DNA of 64,000 bases from Novosphingobium sp. (lineage in GTDB: Bacteria; Pseudomonadota; Alphaproteobacteria; Sphingomonadales; Sphingomonadaceae). Below, piece after piece: positions 1 through 10,064 of this stretch. The stretch spans positions 1 to 64,000 of the forward strand of contig NZ_JAIXZS010000018.1 in assembly GCF_027489515.1 (NCBI RefSeq). Direction: 5' to 3'. The number at the start of each line of letters is the position of its first letter. Positions within the stretch are counted from its first letter, which is position 1. Made by a program: the position numbers and the translations under genes. The notes beneath the pieces are model-generated. The model was given only the letters and a program-made list of their open reading frames with translations. It ran no database searches and was not told the origin of the DNA.

Positions 1-52
1 TAGAGCGTCCTGCGGAAAATCTGAATCGTGGGATTCCCATTGTTTGTGATTT

Positions 53-460
53 GTGATTCACCCTCATTGGAGGTGGATCATGGGCAAAGCACATTCGGCT
101 GATCTTCGGGTTCGGGTTTACGATGCCATTGCCGATGGCGGCACGCGGCGCGGTGCTGCGCGCCGATTTGGCGTGAGCGCGGCGACGGCGGTTCGTCTGG
201 CGAAACTTCAAGCGCAGACGGGATCGCTGGCACCCGCCCGGCAGGGCCGACCTGCCGGGAGCGGCAAGCTGTCAGCGTATCGCGATGTCTTGATCGCGTG
301 GGTTGAGGCTGATGGTGACGTGACCTTGCCCGAGCTTGCGGAGCGGCTTGCCACCGAACATGGCATTGCTGCGCACCCGACATCGCTGTCGAGGTTGCTG
401 CGATGCGCTGGCTTTACCGTTAAAAAAAACGCTGCTGGCCAGCGAAACCGATCGCGCTGA
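53..460 (+). CDS. IS630-type transposase N-terminal ORF (HTH domain)
   Basis: Translation has HTH-like segment [19 protein letters not shown]; ends just after an A8 run where the second frame takes over. Confidence 0.8.
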   Translation: MIHPHWRWIMGKAHSADLRVRVYDAIADGGTRRGAARRFGVSAATAVRLAKLQAQTGSLAPARQGRPAGSGKLSAYRDVLIAWVEADGDVTLPELAERLATEHGIAAHPTSLSRLLRCAGFTVKKNAAGQRNRSR

Positions 461-1037
461 CATCGTTCGCGCGCGGCATGTCTGGCACACGCATCGCCAG
501 CCGTGGATGACGAAGCGCCCGGAACGCCTGGTGTTCATCGATGAGACCGGGACGACCACCAAGATGACCCGCCTGCGCGGACGGGCTCGGCGGGGTCAGC
601 GGCTCAAGATGAAGGCGCCCTTCGGCCATTGGGGCACGCAGACATTCATCGCAGCCTTGCGCCACGACGGGCTGACTGCACCTTGGGTGATAGACCGCCC
701 GATGAACCGGAAAATCTTCGAAGCCTATGTCGAAACCCAGCTCGCCCCGACTTTGAAGAAAGGCGACATGGTCATCCTCGACAATCTCTCCAGCCACAAA
801 AGCGAGAAAGCTGCGGCGATCCTGAAGGCGCGCGGGGCGTGGTTCCTGTACCTGCCGCCCTACAGCCCGGACCTCAATCCCATCGAAATGGCCTTCGCCA
901 AGCTGAAAGCGCACCTGCGAAAGGCAAAAGCCCGCACAGTCGATGCCCTGTGGAAGGCCGTCGGATCAATCTGCGAACTCTACCATCCAGACGAATGCTG
1001 GAACTACCTCAAGGCAGCAGGATACGTTGCAGATTAA
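336..1037 (+). CDS. IS630-type transposase C-terminal ORF (DDE domain)
   Basis: [11 protein letters not shown]..., [31 protein letters not shown] are DDE superfamily endonuclease motifs of IS630 transposases. Confidence 0.88.
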   Translation: MRSGLPPNMALLRTRHRCRGCCDALALPLKKTLLASETDRADIVRARHVWHTHRQPWMTKRPERLVFIDETGTTTKMTRLRGRARRGQRLKMKAPFGHWGTQTFIAALRHDGLTAPWVIDRPMNRKIFEAYVETQLAPTLKKGDMVILDNLSSHKSEKAAAILKARGAWFLYLPPYSPDLNPIEMAFAKLKAHLRKAKARTVDALWKAVGSICELYHPDECWNYLKAAGYVAD

Positions 1038-1049
1038 ACGCACGACGCT

Positions 1050-1886
1050 CTAAAGGCTGCGGCCGGCCCGCCCCGCCAGCTCGTTGACATACTGCCAGGC
1101 AACGCGGCCCGAGCGGCTGCCGCGCTGCTTGGACCATGCGAGGGCGTCGTCTTCGGCAAAGCTCAGGCCGTAGTGCGCGGTGTAGCCCGCAATGATTGCA
1201 AGATAATCGTCCTGCGAGCAGGCATGGAAGCCGAGCGAGAGGCCGAATCGGTCGGCCAGCGCGAGGCGGTCGTCAACGACATCACGCGGGTTGATGGGGT
1301 CGTCCTGCTCGGCCATGTGGCGCTCGACGATGGCGCGGCGGTTGGAGGTGACTGCGAGGCGGACATTGGCGGGGCGGGCCTCGACACCGCCTTCAAGCCA
1401 CGAGCGCAGACGGCGGGCCGAACCGGCATCGCCCGCATCGAAGCCGAGATCATCGAGCAGGATCAGGAAGCGGCGGTCGGCGTTGCGCAGCTGCGCGAGC
1501 AGTGTGGCAAGGCTTTCGTCCGGCGCGGCTTGAATCAGCGCAATGCGGCCCGGATGCGCGTCCTGCGCATTGCGGACAGCGGCGCGGACCAGCGCGGACT
1601 TGCCCATCCCGCGCGAGCCCCACAGCAGCATGTCGTGCGCTGCTGCGCCGGAGGTAAGGCGAAGGACGTTCTCAGCGACAGCTGTCTTCTGGGCATCGAC
1701 ACCCTTGATCAGCGCCAGCGGCGGGGCTTCGAGCGGATCGACGGCGCGCGCGGCTGTGCCCGTCCACACATAGGCGGGATGCCTGAGCCAATCCGTTGCC
1801 CCCGGGGCGGGCGGGGACAGGCGCTCGAGCGCGGACGCGATTCGTTCGAGCCCGGATAGTTCGAGTCGGGACTCGTTCTCGCTCAT
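1050..1886 (-). CDS. DUF815-family AAA+ ATP-binding protein
   Basis: Walker A GSRGMGKSALV, Walker B RFLILLDDLGF, typical DUF815 layout; stop codon lies in the IS630 end. Confidence 0.82.
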   Translation of the reverse strand: MSENESRLELSGLERIASALERLSPPAPGATDWLRHPAYVWTGTAARAVDPLEAPPLALIKGVDAQKTAVAENVLRLTSGAAAHDMLLWGSRGMGKSALVRAAVRNAQDAHPGRIALIQAAPDESLATLLAQLRNADRRFLILLDDLGFDAGDAGSARRLRSWLEGGVEARPANVRLAVTSNRRAIVERHMAEQDDPINPRDVVDDRLALADRFGLSLGFHACSQDDYLAIIAGYTAHYGLSFAEDDALAWSKQRGSRSGRVAWQYVNELAGRAGRSL

Positions 1887-3604
1887 CCCGTCAGCGCCTC
1901 GCTTTCAAGCTCGTAGTAGAGCGCGGCGCCGGCCATGGCGGCCGCGCCAAGCCCGCGCGCCTCGGGCACGATCGTGCGGTTGAACACCTTGGTGACGGCG
2001 GTCTTTTCGATGCCGCCGGTCGCGCGGGCCTGGCGGGCGAGCTGCCACCCGGCAACGGCCACGGCGCACATGGTGAGGAACGGCACGCTGCCGGCGAGCT
2101 TGTCGTCGAGCGTGGCATCGCCGCTCGCCATCCATGTGCCGATGGCAGCGGCATCCTTCGCGAGCGAGGCGACTTCGGGGACGTCCTGCATTTCGGCCGA
2201 GATATCGGCCATCAGCGCCTGCAGCACGCCGCCGGCTTCCATGCCAAGCTTGCGAGTAACGAGGTCCGCGGCCTGAATGCCGTTGGTGCCTTCATAGATC
2301 GGGGCGATGCGCGCATCGCGGTAGTGCTGCGCGGCGCCGGTTTCCTCGACAAAGCCCATGCCGCCGTGGATCTGGATGCCAAGGCTGGCGACTTCGCAGC
2401 CGACATCGGTGCCCCAGGCCTTAAGCAGCGGCACGAGGAGTTCGGCACGCTGCTGTGCTGCGCGGTCGCCAAGGAGGCCGCGATCGACCTGTCCGGCGGT
2501 GTAGTAGAGCAGCGCGCGCGAGCCTTCGGTCAGCGCCCGCATGCGCAAGATCATGCGGCGCACATCGGGGTGCTCGATGATCGCGACCGGGTTCTTGTCG
2601 GGCGAACCGGCGCGGGCGGACTGGACACGGTCCCGCGCGTACATGCGGGCCTGCTGCAGCGCGCGTTCGGCGATCTGGACGCCCTGGCTGCCGACATTGA
2701 TGCGCGCCGAGTTCATCATCGTGAACATGGCCTTGAGGCCTTCGTTCTCATGGCCGACGAGTTCGCCGATGCATTCGGCGTTGTCGCCATAGGACATGAC
2801 GCAAGTGGGCGAGACATTGATGCCGAGCTTGTGCTCGATGGAGACGGCGCGCAGATCGTTGCGCGCGCCGAGCGAGCCATCGGCGTTCACGTGGTACTTC
2901 GGCACGATGAACAGCGAGATGCCGCGCGATCCCGCAGGCGCAGCGGGGGTGCGGGCAAGGACGAGGTGGATGACGTTCTCGGCGAGTTCGTGCTCGCCCC
3001 AGGTGATGTAGATCTTGGTGCCGGCGATGCGGTACTTGCCGGCGTGCGGGCCTTCCTCGATCCGCACGGCGGTGCTGCGCAGCGCGCCGACGTCGGAGCC
3101 GGCCTGGGGTTCGGTGAGGTTCATCGTGCCCGACCAGGCGCCCGAGATCAGCTTGGGCAGGTACATCGCCTTCTGCACCTCGCTGCCGTGGTGATCGAGT
3201 GCCTCGATCGCGCCGACCGTGAGCATCGGGAGCAGCGTGAAGCCCATGTTGGCCGCGCCGAGCGTTTCGAGCACGCACGTGGCGAGCGTGAAGGGCAGGC
3301 CTTGTCCGCCGAATTCGGCCGGGCCGGCAATCGAGCCCCAGCCCTGCTCGACGAAAGCCTCGTAGGCTTCAGCATAGCCGGCAGGGGAGGAGACCGCGCC
3401 ATCCTTGCAATGTGCGCCTTCGGTGTCGCCGATTCGGTTGAGCGGGGCCCATTCGCCAGCGGCAAAGGCACCGATGCCTTCGGCAATCGCCTCGACCACA
3501 TCGGGAGTGGCCGCGCCGTAGCGTTCATGCGCGGCGAGTTCGTCGATTCCCGCGCAGACGCGCATGGCCAGGACCTGATCTTCGGTGGGGGCGATAAAGC
3601 TCAT
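1883..3604 (-). CDS. Acyl-CoA dehydrogenase
   Basis: Start chosen at MSFIAPTEDQ; MNLTEPQAGSDVGAL and GIQIHGGMGFVEETGAAQHYRDARIAPIYEGTNGIQA are acyl-CoA dehydrogenase signatures; 4-bp overlap with the DUF815 gene. Confidence 0.9.
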   Translation of the reverse strand: MSFIAPTEDQVLAMRVCAGIDELAAHERYGAATPDVVEAIAEGIGAFAAGEWAPLNRIGDTEGAHCKDGAVSSPAGYAEAYEAFVEQGWGSIAGPAEFGGQGLPFTLATCVLETLGAANMGFTLLPMLTVGAIEALDHHGSEVQKAMYLPKLISGAWSGTMNLTEPQAGSDVGALRSTAVRIEEGPHAGKYRIAGTKIYITWGEHELAENVIHLVLARTPAAPAGSRGISLFIVPKYHVNADGSLGARNDLRAVSIEHKLGINVSPTCVMSYGDNAECIGELVGHENEGLKAMFTMMNSARINVGSQGVQIAERALQQARMYARDRVQSARAGSPDKNPVAIIEHPDVRRMILRMRALTEGSRALLYYTAGQVDRGLLGDRAAQQRAELLVPLLKAWGTDVGCEVASLGIQIHGGMGFVEETGAAQHYRDARIAPIYEGTNGIQAADLVTRKLGMEAGGVLQALMADISAEMQDVPEVASLAKDAAAIGTWMASGDATLDDKLAGSVPFLTMCAVAVAGWQLARQARATGGIEKTAVTKVFNRTIVPEARGLGAAAMAGAALYYELESEALTG

Positions 3605-3651
3605 GCGCTCTTTTCCTTGGCAGCCTCTGCGCAGGGCTATAGCGGCAAGGC

Positions 3652-4596
3652 ATGAACACGCAAACGCCTCCAAAAGTGCTGCCCGCCGTGCCCGGCGGCA
3701 TTGCCGAGGCCGCGCGCGTGCTGGTGGCGGGCGGGACGGTCGCGGTGCCGACCGAGACGGTCTACGGCCTCGCGGCGAGGGCGGACCGACCCGAGGCGGT
3801 TGCCGCAATCTACCGGGCCAAGGGCCGTCCGGACTTCAACCCGCTGATCGTTCATGTGCCGCATCTGGCGGCAGCGGCCACGCTCGCGGTTTTCGATGAC
3901 CGCGCGCGCGCGCTGGCAGCGGCATTCTGGCCCGGGCCGCTGACCCTGGTGCTGCCGCGCCGCGAGGGTGCGCCGCTTGCTGCAGCGGTGAGTGCGGGCC
4001 TGCCGACGGTGGCGCTGCGCGTGCCGGCGCATCCGGTGATGCGGGCCGTGCTCGAGGCGGCGGGTCTGCCGCTGGCGGCACCTTCGGCCAACCGCAGCGG
4101 CGGGGTGAGCCCGACCAGCGCGGCGCATGTGGCGGCCTCACTCGGCGCGCGGGCGGATCTGATCCTCGATGGCGGGACCACTGAGCGCGGGCTGGAATCG
4201 ACCATCGTGGCGGTACGGCCCGGCGGCGGCTGGCAAGTTCTGAGGCCAGGGCCCGTGACCGAGGCGGCGATTGCAGACGTGCTGGGTGAAGCGCCGAGCG
4301 AGGAAGAGCGCGGGATCGAAGCGCCGGGCCAGCTCGCCAGCCACTATGCGCCGGGCAAGCCGGTGCGGCTGGCGGCTGAACGTGCGGAGGATGGCGAGTT
4401 CCTGATCGGGTTCGGGGCCGTGGCGGGCAGCATCTCGCTTTCGCAGTCTGGCGATCTCGTCGAAGCGGCGGCGCGGCTTTATGCCTGCTTGCACGAGGCG
4501 GCCGCAGCGCCCGAGCCGCGCATCGCGGTGGCGCCGATCCCGGAGGAGGGCATCGGCGCTGCGATCAATGACCGGTTGCGCCGCGCTTCCGTCTAG
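3652..4596 (+). CDS. L-threonylcarbamoyladenylate synthase (Sua5/YwlC family)
   Basis: GGTVAVPTETVYGLAARA, KGRPDFNPLIVHV, SANRSGGVSPTSA motifs plus a Sua5-type C-terminal extension. Confidence 0.92.
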   Translation: MNTQTPPKVLPAVPGGIAEAARVLVAGGTVAVPTETVYGLAARADRPEAVAAIYRAKGRPDFNPLIVHVPHLAAAATLAVFDDRARALAAAFWPGPLTLVLPRREGAPLAAAVSAGLPTVALRVPAHPVMRAVLEAAGLPLAAPSANRSGGVSPTSAAHVAASLGARADLILDGGTTERGLESTIVAVRPGGGWQVLRPGPVTEAAIADVLGEAPSEEERGIEAPGQLASHYAPGKPVRLAAERAEDGEFLIGFGAVAGSISLSQSGDLVEAAARLYACLHEAAAAPEPRIAVAPIPEEGIGAAINDRLRRASV

Positions 4597-4925
4597 CGTT
4601 CCGCGCGCAGCTGCTCGATTTCACCGCTGAGCTGGTTGGCTTCGGAGCAGGCCGCGGTTTCGCCGCGGTTGCAGGCCTCAAGCGCGCGGTTGTACTTCTT
4701 CTCGAGCTTCCGGATCTTCCCGTCGCGCTTGCGCATGGCGCGGCCGCGGTTGCGGTCGGCTTCCGACTGGCTGGTCGTCGCCAGGTCGACGGCCTTGGCC
4801 CCCACGCGCACCGGCGCGGTGACGATGCTGGCAGCGGTGCTGGCAAGACAGCCCGAGAGCGTCAGCGCGGCGAGCGGGGCAAGAAACAGCAGGGAACGGG
4901 GCAAGGATCGGGGCCTTTCGCTCAA
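4593..4925 (-). CDS. Small putative lipoprotein, charged coiled-coil-like C-terminus
   Basis: Signal peptide with lipobox TLSGCLAS; KRDGKIRKLEKKYNRALEACNRG. Confidence 0.6.
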   Translation of the reverse strand: MSERPRSLPRSLLFLAPLAALTLSGCLASTAASIVTAPVRVGAKAVDLATTSQSEADRNRGRAMRKRDGKIRKLEKKYNRALEACNRGETAACSEANQLSGEIEQLRAER

Positions 4926-4985
4926 GGACCGGCCCTGCCTATCCGAAGTTGCCTTGCAGCGCCATGACGCGCGCTGCCTGCCCGA

Positions 4986-5726
4986 TCAGGGTTCGCAGGT
5001 CAGCGTACCTGAACCCATCGCATTGACCTTGCACTGTGCGCGGCCCTTCACCTTGACCGAGCCAGAGCCCATGATGTCGGCCTTGACCTGCCCGTCGGAC
5101 GCGAAACGCGCGTCACCGGAACCCGCGATCTCGACTTTGGCTTCCTCCGCGGAAAGGCCGGCGAGATCGGCCGAGCCAGAGCCCGCCAGCGAGATCCGCA
5201 GCGACTTCGCCTTGCCACCCGCCTTGAGATCGCCCGATCCGATCACTTCGACCTTGAGTTCCTGCGCTTCGACCAGCGGCACTTCGATATCGCCGGAGCC
5301 GGCAATGCTCACGCTCGCGGCATCACCGCGCAGGGTATCGGCGCGCATCGTGCCCGAACCGGCCATGACCAACCGCCGTGCTGCCGGGACGGTCACGTTG
5401 ATCGTAGCGAGATCGTCCGAACCGCCGATCTTCCAGCCTTCGCGCCCGATCGCGAGCTTGCCGTCGGTGAGCACGAAGCGAAGCCGGTCCTTGGCGTCTT
5501 CCTTGCCATCGACCGTGATGGCGAGCTTGTCACCCTCGATTACGTGGACCGTATCGGGGCCGAGCAGGGTGATTTCCTCCGGTGCCTTGGCCGAGAGATC
5601 GAGTTCTGCAAGCCGCACGCCTTTCATGCCGCCCATTTCCATGGTCGCGCCGTCGCAGGCGCTGAGCGAAAGGGCGATGGCGGCAACCGCAATCCCGCCG
5701 AGTGTGCGGGCGATATCCTTGATCAT
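4986..5726 (-). CDS. DUF2807 (GIN domain) family protein
   Basis: Signal peptide with lipobox-like LSACDG and repeating GSGD/AGSG beta-solenoid-like pattern. Confidence 0.75.
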   Translation of the reverse strand: MIKDIARTLGGIAVAAIALSLSACDGATMEMGGMKGVRLAELDLSAKAPEEITLLGPDTVHVIEGDKLAITVDGKEDAKDRLRFVLTDGKLAIGREGWKIGGSDDLATINVTVPAARRLVMAGSGTMRADTLRGDAASVSIAGSGDIEVPLVEAQELKVEVIGSGDLKAGGKAKSLRISLAGSGSADLAGLSAEEAKVEIAGSGDARFASDGQVKADIMGSGSVKVKGRAQCKVNAMGSGTLTCEP

Positions 5727-5831
5727 GGCGCTCTCCTTGAGCCTGGTGTGTTACCCCTATAACGCACCCAAGCGCCTTGCGCCAAGTCACTCGCCGATCC
5801 CGGTCGTGCGTTCGCCGGAGCAGGAGGCATG

Positions 5832-5869
5832 AAAAAAGGGCCGCCGGATCACGCCGGCAGCCCCTTTTT
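5832..5869. terminator. Hairpin flanked by A and T tracts, candidate bidirectional terminator after carD
   Basis: AAAAAAGGGCCGCCGG-ATCACG-CCGGCAGCCCCTTTTT, one stem mismatch. Confidence 0.75.
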
Positions 5870-5914
5870 CAAACCCTTTCGCCTTTCCCCAAAGGCGAGC
5901 AGGTGCATCCGGCC

Positions 5915-6439
5915 TCAGACCGTTTCGTAGTACTTCGGTGCGTGCTCGTTGAGGATCGCGAGGATCTTCTTGAGCGCGGCGGGCTCGTCCGTCTTTTCCA
6001 TTGCGGCGAGTTCGCGCGCGAGGCGCGAGGACGCGGCTTCGAAAATCTGGCGCTCGGAGTAGCTCTGCTCCGGCTGGTCGTCGGCGCGGAACAGGTCGCG
6101 CGTGACTTCCGCGATCGAAACGAGATCGCCAGAGTTGATCTTGGCTTCGTATTCCTGCGCACGGCGCGACCACATCGTGCGCTTGACCTTGGGCTTGCCC
6201 TTAAGGGTATCAAGCGCCTCGCGCAGCGTCTTGTCCGAGGACAGCTTACGCATGCCGATTGCTTCAACCTTGTTCACGGGCACGCGCAGGGTCATGCGTT
6301 CCTTTTCGAAGCGCAGCACATAGAGCTGCAGCTTCATGCCTGCGATTTCCTCGTTCTGAAGTTCCACTACACGGCCAACACCGTGCTTGGGATAGACGAC
6401 GTAATCCCCAACATCGAAGGCAAGTGCCTTGGTTGCCAT
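5915..6439 (-). CDS. carD: CarD family transcriptional regulator
   Basis: FDVGDYVVYPKHGVGRVVELQ N-terminal RNAP-interaction domain signature. Confidence 0.93.
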   Translation of the reverse strand: MATKALAFDVGDYVVYPKHGVGRVVELQNEEIAGMKLQLYVLRFEKERMTLRVPVNKVEAIGMRKLSSDKTLREALDTLKGKPKVKRTMWSRRAQEYEAKINSGDLVSIAEVTRDLFRADDQPEQSYSERQIFEAASSRLARELAAMEKTDEPAALKKILAILNEHAPKYYETV

Positions 6440-6745
6440 TGCTTATCCTTTCGGCGCAGCAGAGACAAAAACAACACGGGGCGACGATGCGCCCCCGAAA
6501 AGCATTCCGGGCCCTTTGGGGTTAGGTCCGGCAAACGACCGTCTTTCGCGGTCTGAGAGCACTGCGATCCGTTTGCCGTTCGTCCTGCCTTAGCGTGTTG
6601 TTGGCGATCGGCGAGTTCGTCCCGGCCGTCGCTTACGCATACATATAGCAGGCCTGTAACAAAATTACCAGAGGCAAGGGCGGAAATGCCGCTCCAATAT
6701 GCCGTGTTTCCGGGCGCGATGGCTTCCGCGCCCGGTATCGAGCGC

Positions 6746-7084
6746 TCAGTCGCCCTCGCCAGGTTCAGCCGAGAAGTACTTTTCGAACTTGCCGTCCTCA
6801 CCCTTGTGGTCGTCGGCGTCGGCCGGCGCGTCCTTCTTGGTGGTGATGTTGGGCCACTCGGCGGAATACTTGGCATTGAGCTCAAGCCACTGTTCGAGGC
6901 CGTTTTCCGTATCGGGCAGGATCGCCTCGGCCGGGCACTCGGGCTCGCACACGCCGCAGTCGATGCATTCGCTGGGGTTGATCACCAGCATGTTCTCACC
7001 CTCGTAGAAGCAGTCCACCGGGCAAACCTCGACGCAATCCATGAACTTGCAGCGAATGCAGGCTTCGGTAACGACATAGGTCAT
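6746..7084 (-). CDS. fdxA: 7Fe ferredoxin FdxA
   Basis: [55 protein letters not shown]. Confidence 0.95.
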   Translation of the reverse strand: MTYVVTEACIRCKFMDCVEVCPVDCFYEGENMLVINPSECIDCGVCEPECPAEAILPDTENGLEQWLELNAKYSAEWPNITTKKDAPADADDHKGEDGKFEKYFSAEPGEGD

Positions 7085-7104
7085 GGCAGTGGCAATCCCT
7101 CAGC

Positions 7105-7422
7105 TTAAGGATGAGCAGGTTTGATTTCCTGACCTGCTAGAGGCGTGGAGCCCGCCGCGTCAAGCACCTCATAGCAACCCCTGGCTTCTTCGACAGGGCC
7201 GCGCCGCCGGGGCAGCTCTCCGACCGCGATCACCTTCACACCGCTGCGCAGCGGCAGGACCAGCACATCACCGCAGCGCACCGCGGTGCTGACGCGCTCG
7301 ATGCGGCGGCCGTTGAGGCGGATGTGGCCTTCCGCGACCCAGTCCTGAGCAAGGCTGCGGGATCCGGTAAAACGTAGGAACCACAAGAGCTTGTCGATGC
7401 GCAGGGAGCCTTCGTCCGCCAT
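7105..7422 (-). CDS. S4 domain RNA-binding protein (Hsp15-like)
   Basis: LRIDKLLWFLRFTGSRSLAQDWVAEGHIRLNGRRIERVSTAVRCGDVLVLP is an S4 domain; start overlaps the upstream helicase stop. Confidence 0.85.
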   Translation of the reverse strand: MADEGSLRIDKLLWFLRFTGSRSLAQDWVAEGHIRLNGRRIERVSTAVRCGDVLVLPLRSGVKVIAVGELPRRRGPVEEARGCYEVLDAAGSTPLAGQEIKPAHP

Positions 7423-9965
7423 CAGCGGATAAGCTCGGCCAGAGCGGAAAAGGCGCCGGTGGGCGAGGGTAAAGGCGTGGCGGCGGTGCGGGCAGGAGCG
7501 GCGCGCGGGGGACGCCAATCCCACATCGGCGGCGCCGGCGGGCCATGCACGGCATCGGCGAGTAGGCGCGCCATGTGGACGCGGAAGCCCGCGGCCCGGA
7601 GCAGCGCGGCATAGCCAGCGGTGGCAAGCCCCATCGAGCGCGCGAGCGCGGGATCGAGCGGATAGCGTTTGCCCGCGGCGCCGATGCGGCGGCGGTGCGC
7701 GGCCTGGAGCAATTTCTCGGCCATATCGACGCGGATCGCCTGTCCGGCCGCGCGGCGGTAGCCGGCCGGCGCAGCCTTGGTGGTCACCACAGGGGGCATG
7801 TTGCGCGCAGGCGCCGCTGGGGCCTCGCCGCGCAGCGCGGCCAAGCGGCACCACAGCGCGAGCGGACCGGGCTTGAGCACTGCCGGGAGGAACAGGTCGA
7901 GCGCGCCGGTGCGCACGCCGAGGCGGCGCAGCGCGTCGCGCTGGCGGGTGTCGAGCCGTTCGAGCGCGGCGTTCTCACGCGGCAGTACGCCGCCCCCCGC
8001 CACGAGCAGCAGCAGCAGAGCACGTAGATCGGGGCCGGATTCAGTCGCCCGCGCGGCCTGTGCGAGCCGCAGCAGCGGACCTAGATCGGCGGTGATGCGG
8101 CGGGCGAGCCAGCCCTCCAGCGCGGCAATCAGCTGGGGGCGCAGCCGTGCCGGGAGCAGACCCAGCGCGGCATCGAGCCGCAGGCGCGGCTCCAGCACCG
8201 ATTTGCCCGGCTCCAGCCGTGCGACGACAATGCCGTTCCACGCCAGCGCGCCCTTTTCGAACGCGAGACCGCCAGGCGTGTCGGCCGCAGCGATCAGCGC
8301 TTCGGCGCGGGCGACCAGCAGACCGGGCAGATGGCGTTCGGCTGCGGCAAGAAGCAGCTTGCGGTCCGCCGCGCGGGCCAGCGGATCGACCACGAAACGG
8401 AAGCCTTCGAGGTGGCCGATGGGTTCATCATCGACCAGTACCGCGCCCGCATCGCTGATCCGCACCGGCAGTAGCGAGGCATCGCCGCCGGCCTTGCGCA
8501 TGAGCACGGTGGTGCGCCGATTGACGAAGCGTTCGGTGAGGCGCGCGTGGAGCGCATCGGACAGCCGCGTTTCGACGGCGCGGGCGCGCGCGGCCATTTC
8601 TTCGCGCGCCAGCACCCAGTCCGGGCGCTGGGTGATATAGGCCCACGACCGCACCGCGGCGATGCGGCCCTGCAGCGTGTCGATATCGCCGGAGGGATTG
8701 TCCTGCTGCGCGATGGCCTGCGCGACATAGTCCGCACCCAGATAGCCGTGGCGCAAATCCTGCCACAGGCGGGCAACGAAGCGCGAATGCGTCTCGGCAC
8801 CCTGCTGGCGGAAATCGGGGAGCGAGCAGACTTGCCAGAAACGCTGCACCGAACGGCGACCACGCACTGTGCCCGCAACATCGGGCTCATCGGCAAGGCG
8901 TTTGAGCACGGCTAGATCGATGGCTGGCGGCGCTGCGGCAAGTTCGGGACGTGGGGGCGGGCTTTCGAGATCATCGATCAGCGTGCCGATCGAATCGAAG
9001 CGGGGCTCGGCCTCGCGCCAGAACAGGCGGGTGAGCGGCGGGAAACGGTGCTCCTCGATCGCGTAGACTTCTTCGTCGGCGAACTCCGGATCGTGCCCGC
9101 CCATCCCGGCGAGCGTGCCGAAGGTGCCGTCCTTGTGGTGGCGCCCGGCGCGCCCGGCGATCTGGGCCATTTCTGCCGTGGTGAGCCGGCGCTGGCGATG
9201 GCCGTCGTACTTCGAGAGGCCGGCAAAGGCGACATGGCTGACGTCGAGGTTGAGACCCATGCCGATGGCGTCGGTCGCGACGAGGTAATCGACCTCGCCA
9301 GCCTGGTACATCGCGACTTGGGCATTGCGCGTCTGTGGGCTCAAGGCGCCCATCACGACTGCCGCACCGCCACGGAATCGGCGCAGCATCTCGGCCATGG
9401 CGTAGACCTGCTCCGCGGAGAAGGCGACGATTGCGCTGCGGGGCGGGATGCGGCTGAGTTTCTTCGCGCCGACATGGCTCAGGGTGGAAAAGCGCGGGCG
9501 GCTGACAACGTCGACACCCGGCACCAGTGCCTTGACCATGGGTTCGAGCGTGGCTGAGCCGAGCAGCATGGTCTCCTCGCGGCCGCGTGCGTGGAGCAGG
9601 CGGTCGGTAAAGACGTGCCCGCGCTCTGGGTCAGCGGCGAGCTGCGCTTCATCGAGCGCGACGAAGGCCAGATCGGGCCTGCTGGGCATGGCCTCGACCG
9701 TGCAGAGGTGCCAGCGCGCGTTCGGCGGCTCGATCCGCTCCTCGCCGGTGATTAGCGCGACGTTGGCTTCGCCCTTGATCTTGCAGACGCGGTCATAGAC
9801 CTCGCGCGCCAGCAGACGCAGGGGGAAGCCGATCGCGCCCGAGGAATGGGCGCAGAGGCGTTCGATGGCGAGGTGGGTCTTGCCTGTGTTGGTCGGGCCG
9901 AGCACGGCCTTGACCGTCCGATCCTGTCGGTCACCGCGCGCACGAGCAGGCAGGTGGCTGGCCAT
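7422..9965 (-). CDS. SUV3-like ATP-dependent RNA helicase
   Basis: Walker A GPTNTGKTH, DEAQ box, AIGMGLNLDVSHVAFAGLSKYDG, QIAGRAGR; start chosen at MASHLPARARG. Confidence 0.88.
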   Translation of the reverse strand: MASHLPARARGDRQDRTVKAVLGPTNTGKTHLAIERLCAHSSGAIGFPLRLLAREVYDRVCKIKGEANVALITGEERIEPPNARWHLCTVEAMPSRPDLAFVALDEAQLAADPERGHVFTDRLLHARGREETMLLGSATLEPMVKALVPGVDVVSRPRFSTLSHVGAKKLSRIPPRSAIVAFSAEQVYAMAEMLRRFRGGAAVVMGALSPQTRNAQVAMYQAGEVDYLVATDAIGMGLNLDVSHVAFAGLSKYDGHRQRRLTTAEMAQIAGRAGRHHKDGTFGTLAGMGGHDPEFADEEVYAIEEHRFPPLTRLFWREAEPRFDSIGTLIDDLESPPPRPELAAAPPAIDLAVLKRLADEPDVAGTVRGRRSVQRFWQVCSLPDFRQQGAETHSRFVARLWQDLRHGYLGADYVAQAIAQQDNPSGDIDTLQGRIAAVRSWAYITQRPDWVLAREEMAARARAVETRLSDALHARLTERFVNRRTTVLMRKAGGDASLLPVRISDAGAVLVDDEPIGHLEGFRFVVDPLARAADRKLLLAAAERHLPGLLVARAEALIAAADTPGGLAFEKGALAWNGIVVARLEPGKSVLEPRLRLDAALGLLPARLRPQLIAALEGWLARRITADLGPLLRLAQAARATESGPDLRALLLLLVAGGGVLPRENAALERLDTRQRDALRRLGVRTGALDLFLPAVLKPGPLALWCRLAALRGEAPAAPARNMPPVVTTKAAPAGYRRAAGQAIRVDMAEKLLQAAHRRRIGAAGKRYPLDPALARSMGLATAGYAALLRAAGFRVHMARLLADAVHGPPAPPMWDWRPPRAAPARTAATPLPSPTGAFSALAELIR

Positions 9966-10020
9966 GACCGTGAATGTGGCAAGGCCGCCTGCGCGGTGCA
10001 AGCGGCCTTTGGGGTTTTAT

Positions 10021-10044
10021 CCCCCTCCCGTCGTCAGGAGGGGG
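10021..10044. terminator. Hairpin between rpoZ and the helicase, possible terminator
   Basis: CCCCCTCC...GGAGGGGG inverted repeat; only a weak T tract on the minus strand side. Confidence 0.45.
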
Positions 10045-10064
10045 CATGTCGTCAAACCAGGCTG

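Larger units (their letters stand above)
1..1052 (+). mobile_element. IS630-family insertion sequence, complete, ending in TA at both sides
   Basis: Imperfect terminal inverted repeats: TAGAGCGTCCTGCGGAAAATCTGAATCG at 1-28 versus TAGAGCGTCGTGCGTTTAATCTGCAACG (reverse complement of 1025-1052); two overlapping transposase frames between them. Confidence 0.88.

Noticed and set aside
1796-3655. 619-aa plus-strand ORF opposite the acyl-CoA dehydrogenase
   Set aside because: Antisense shadow of a clear dehydrogenase gene; composition biased, no motifs.
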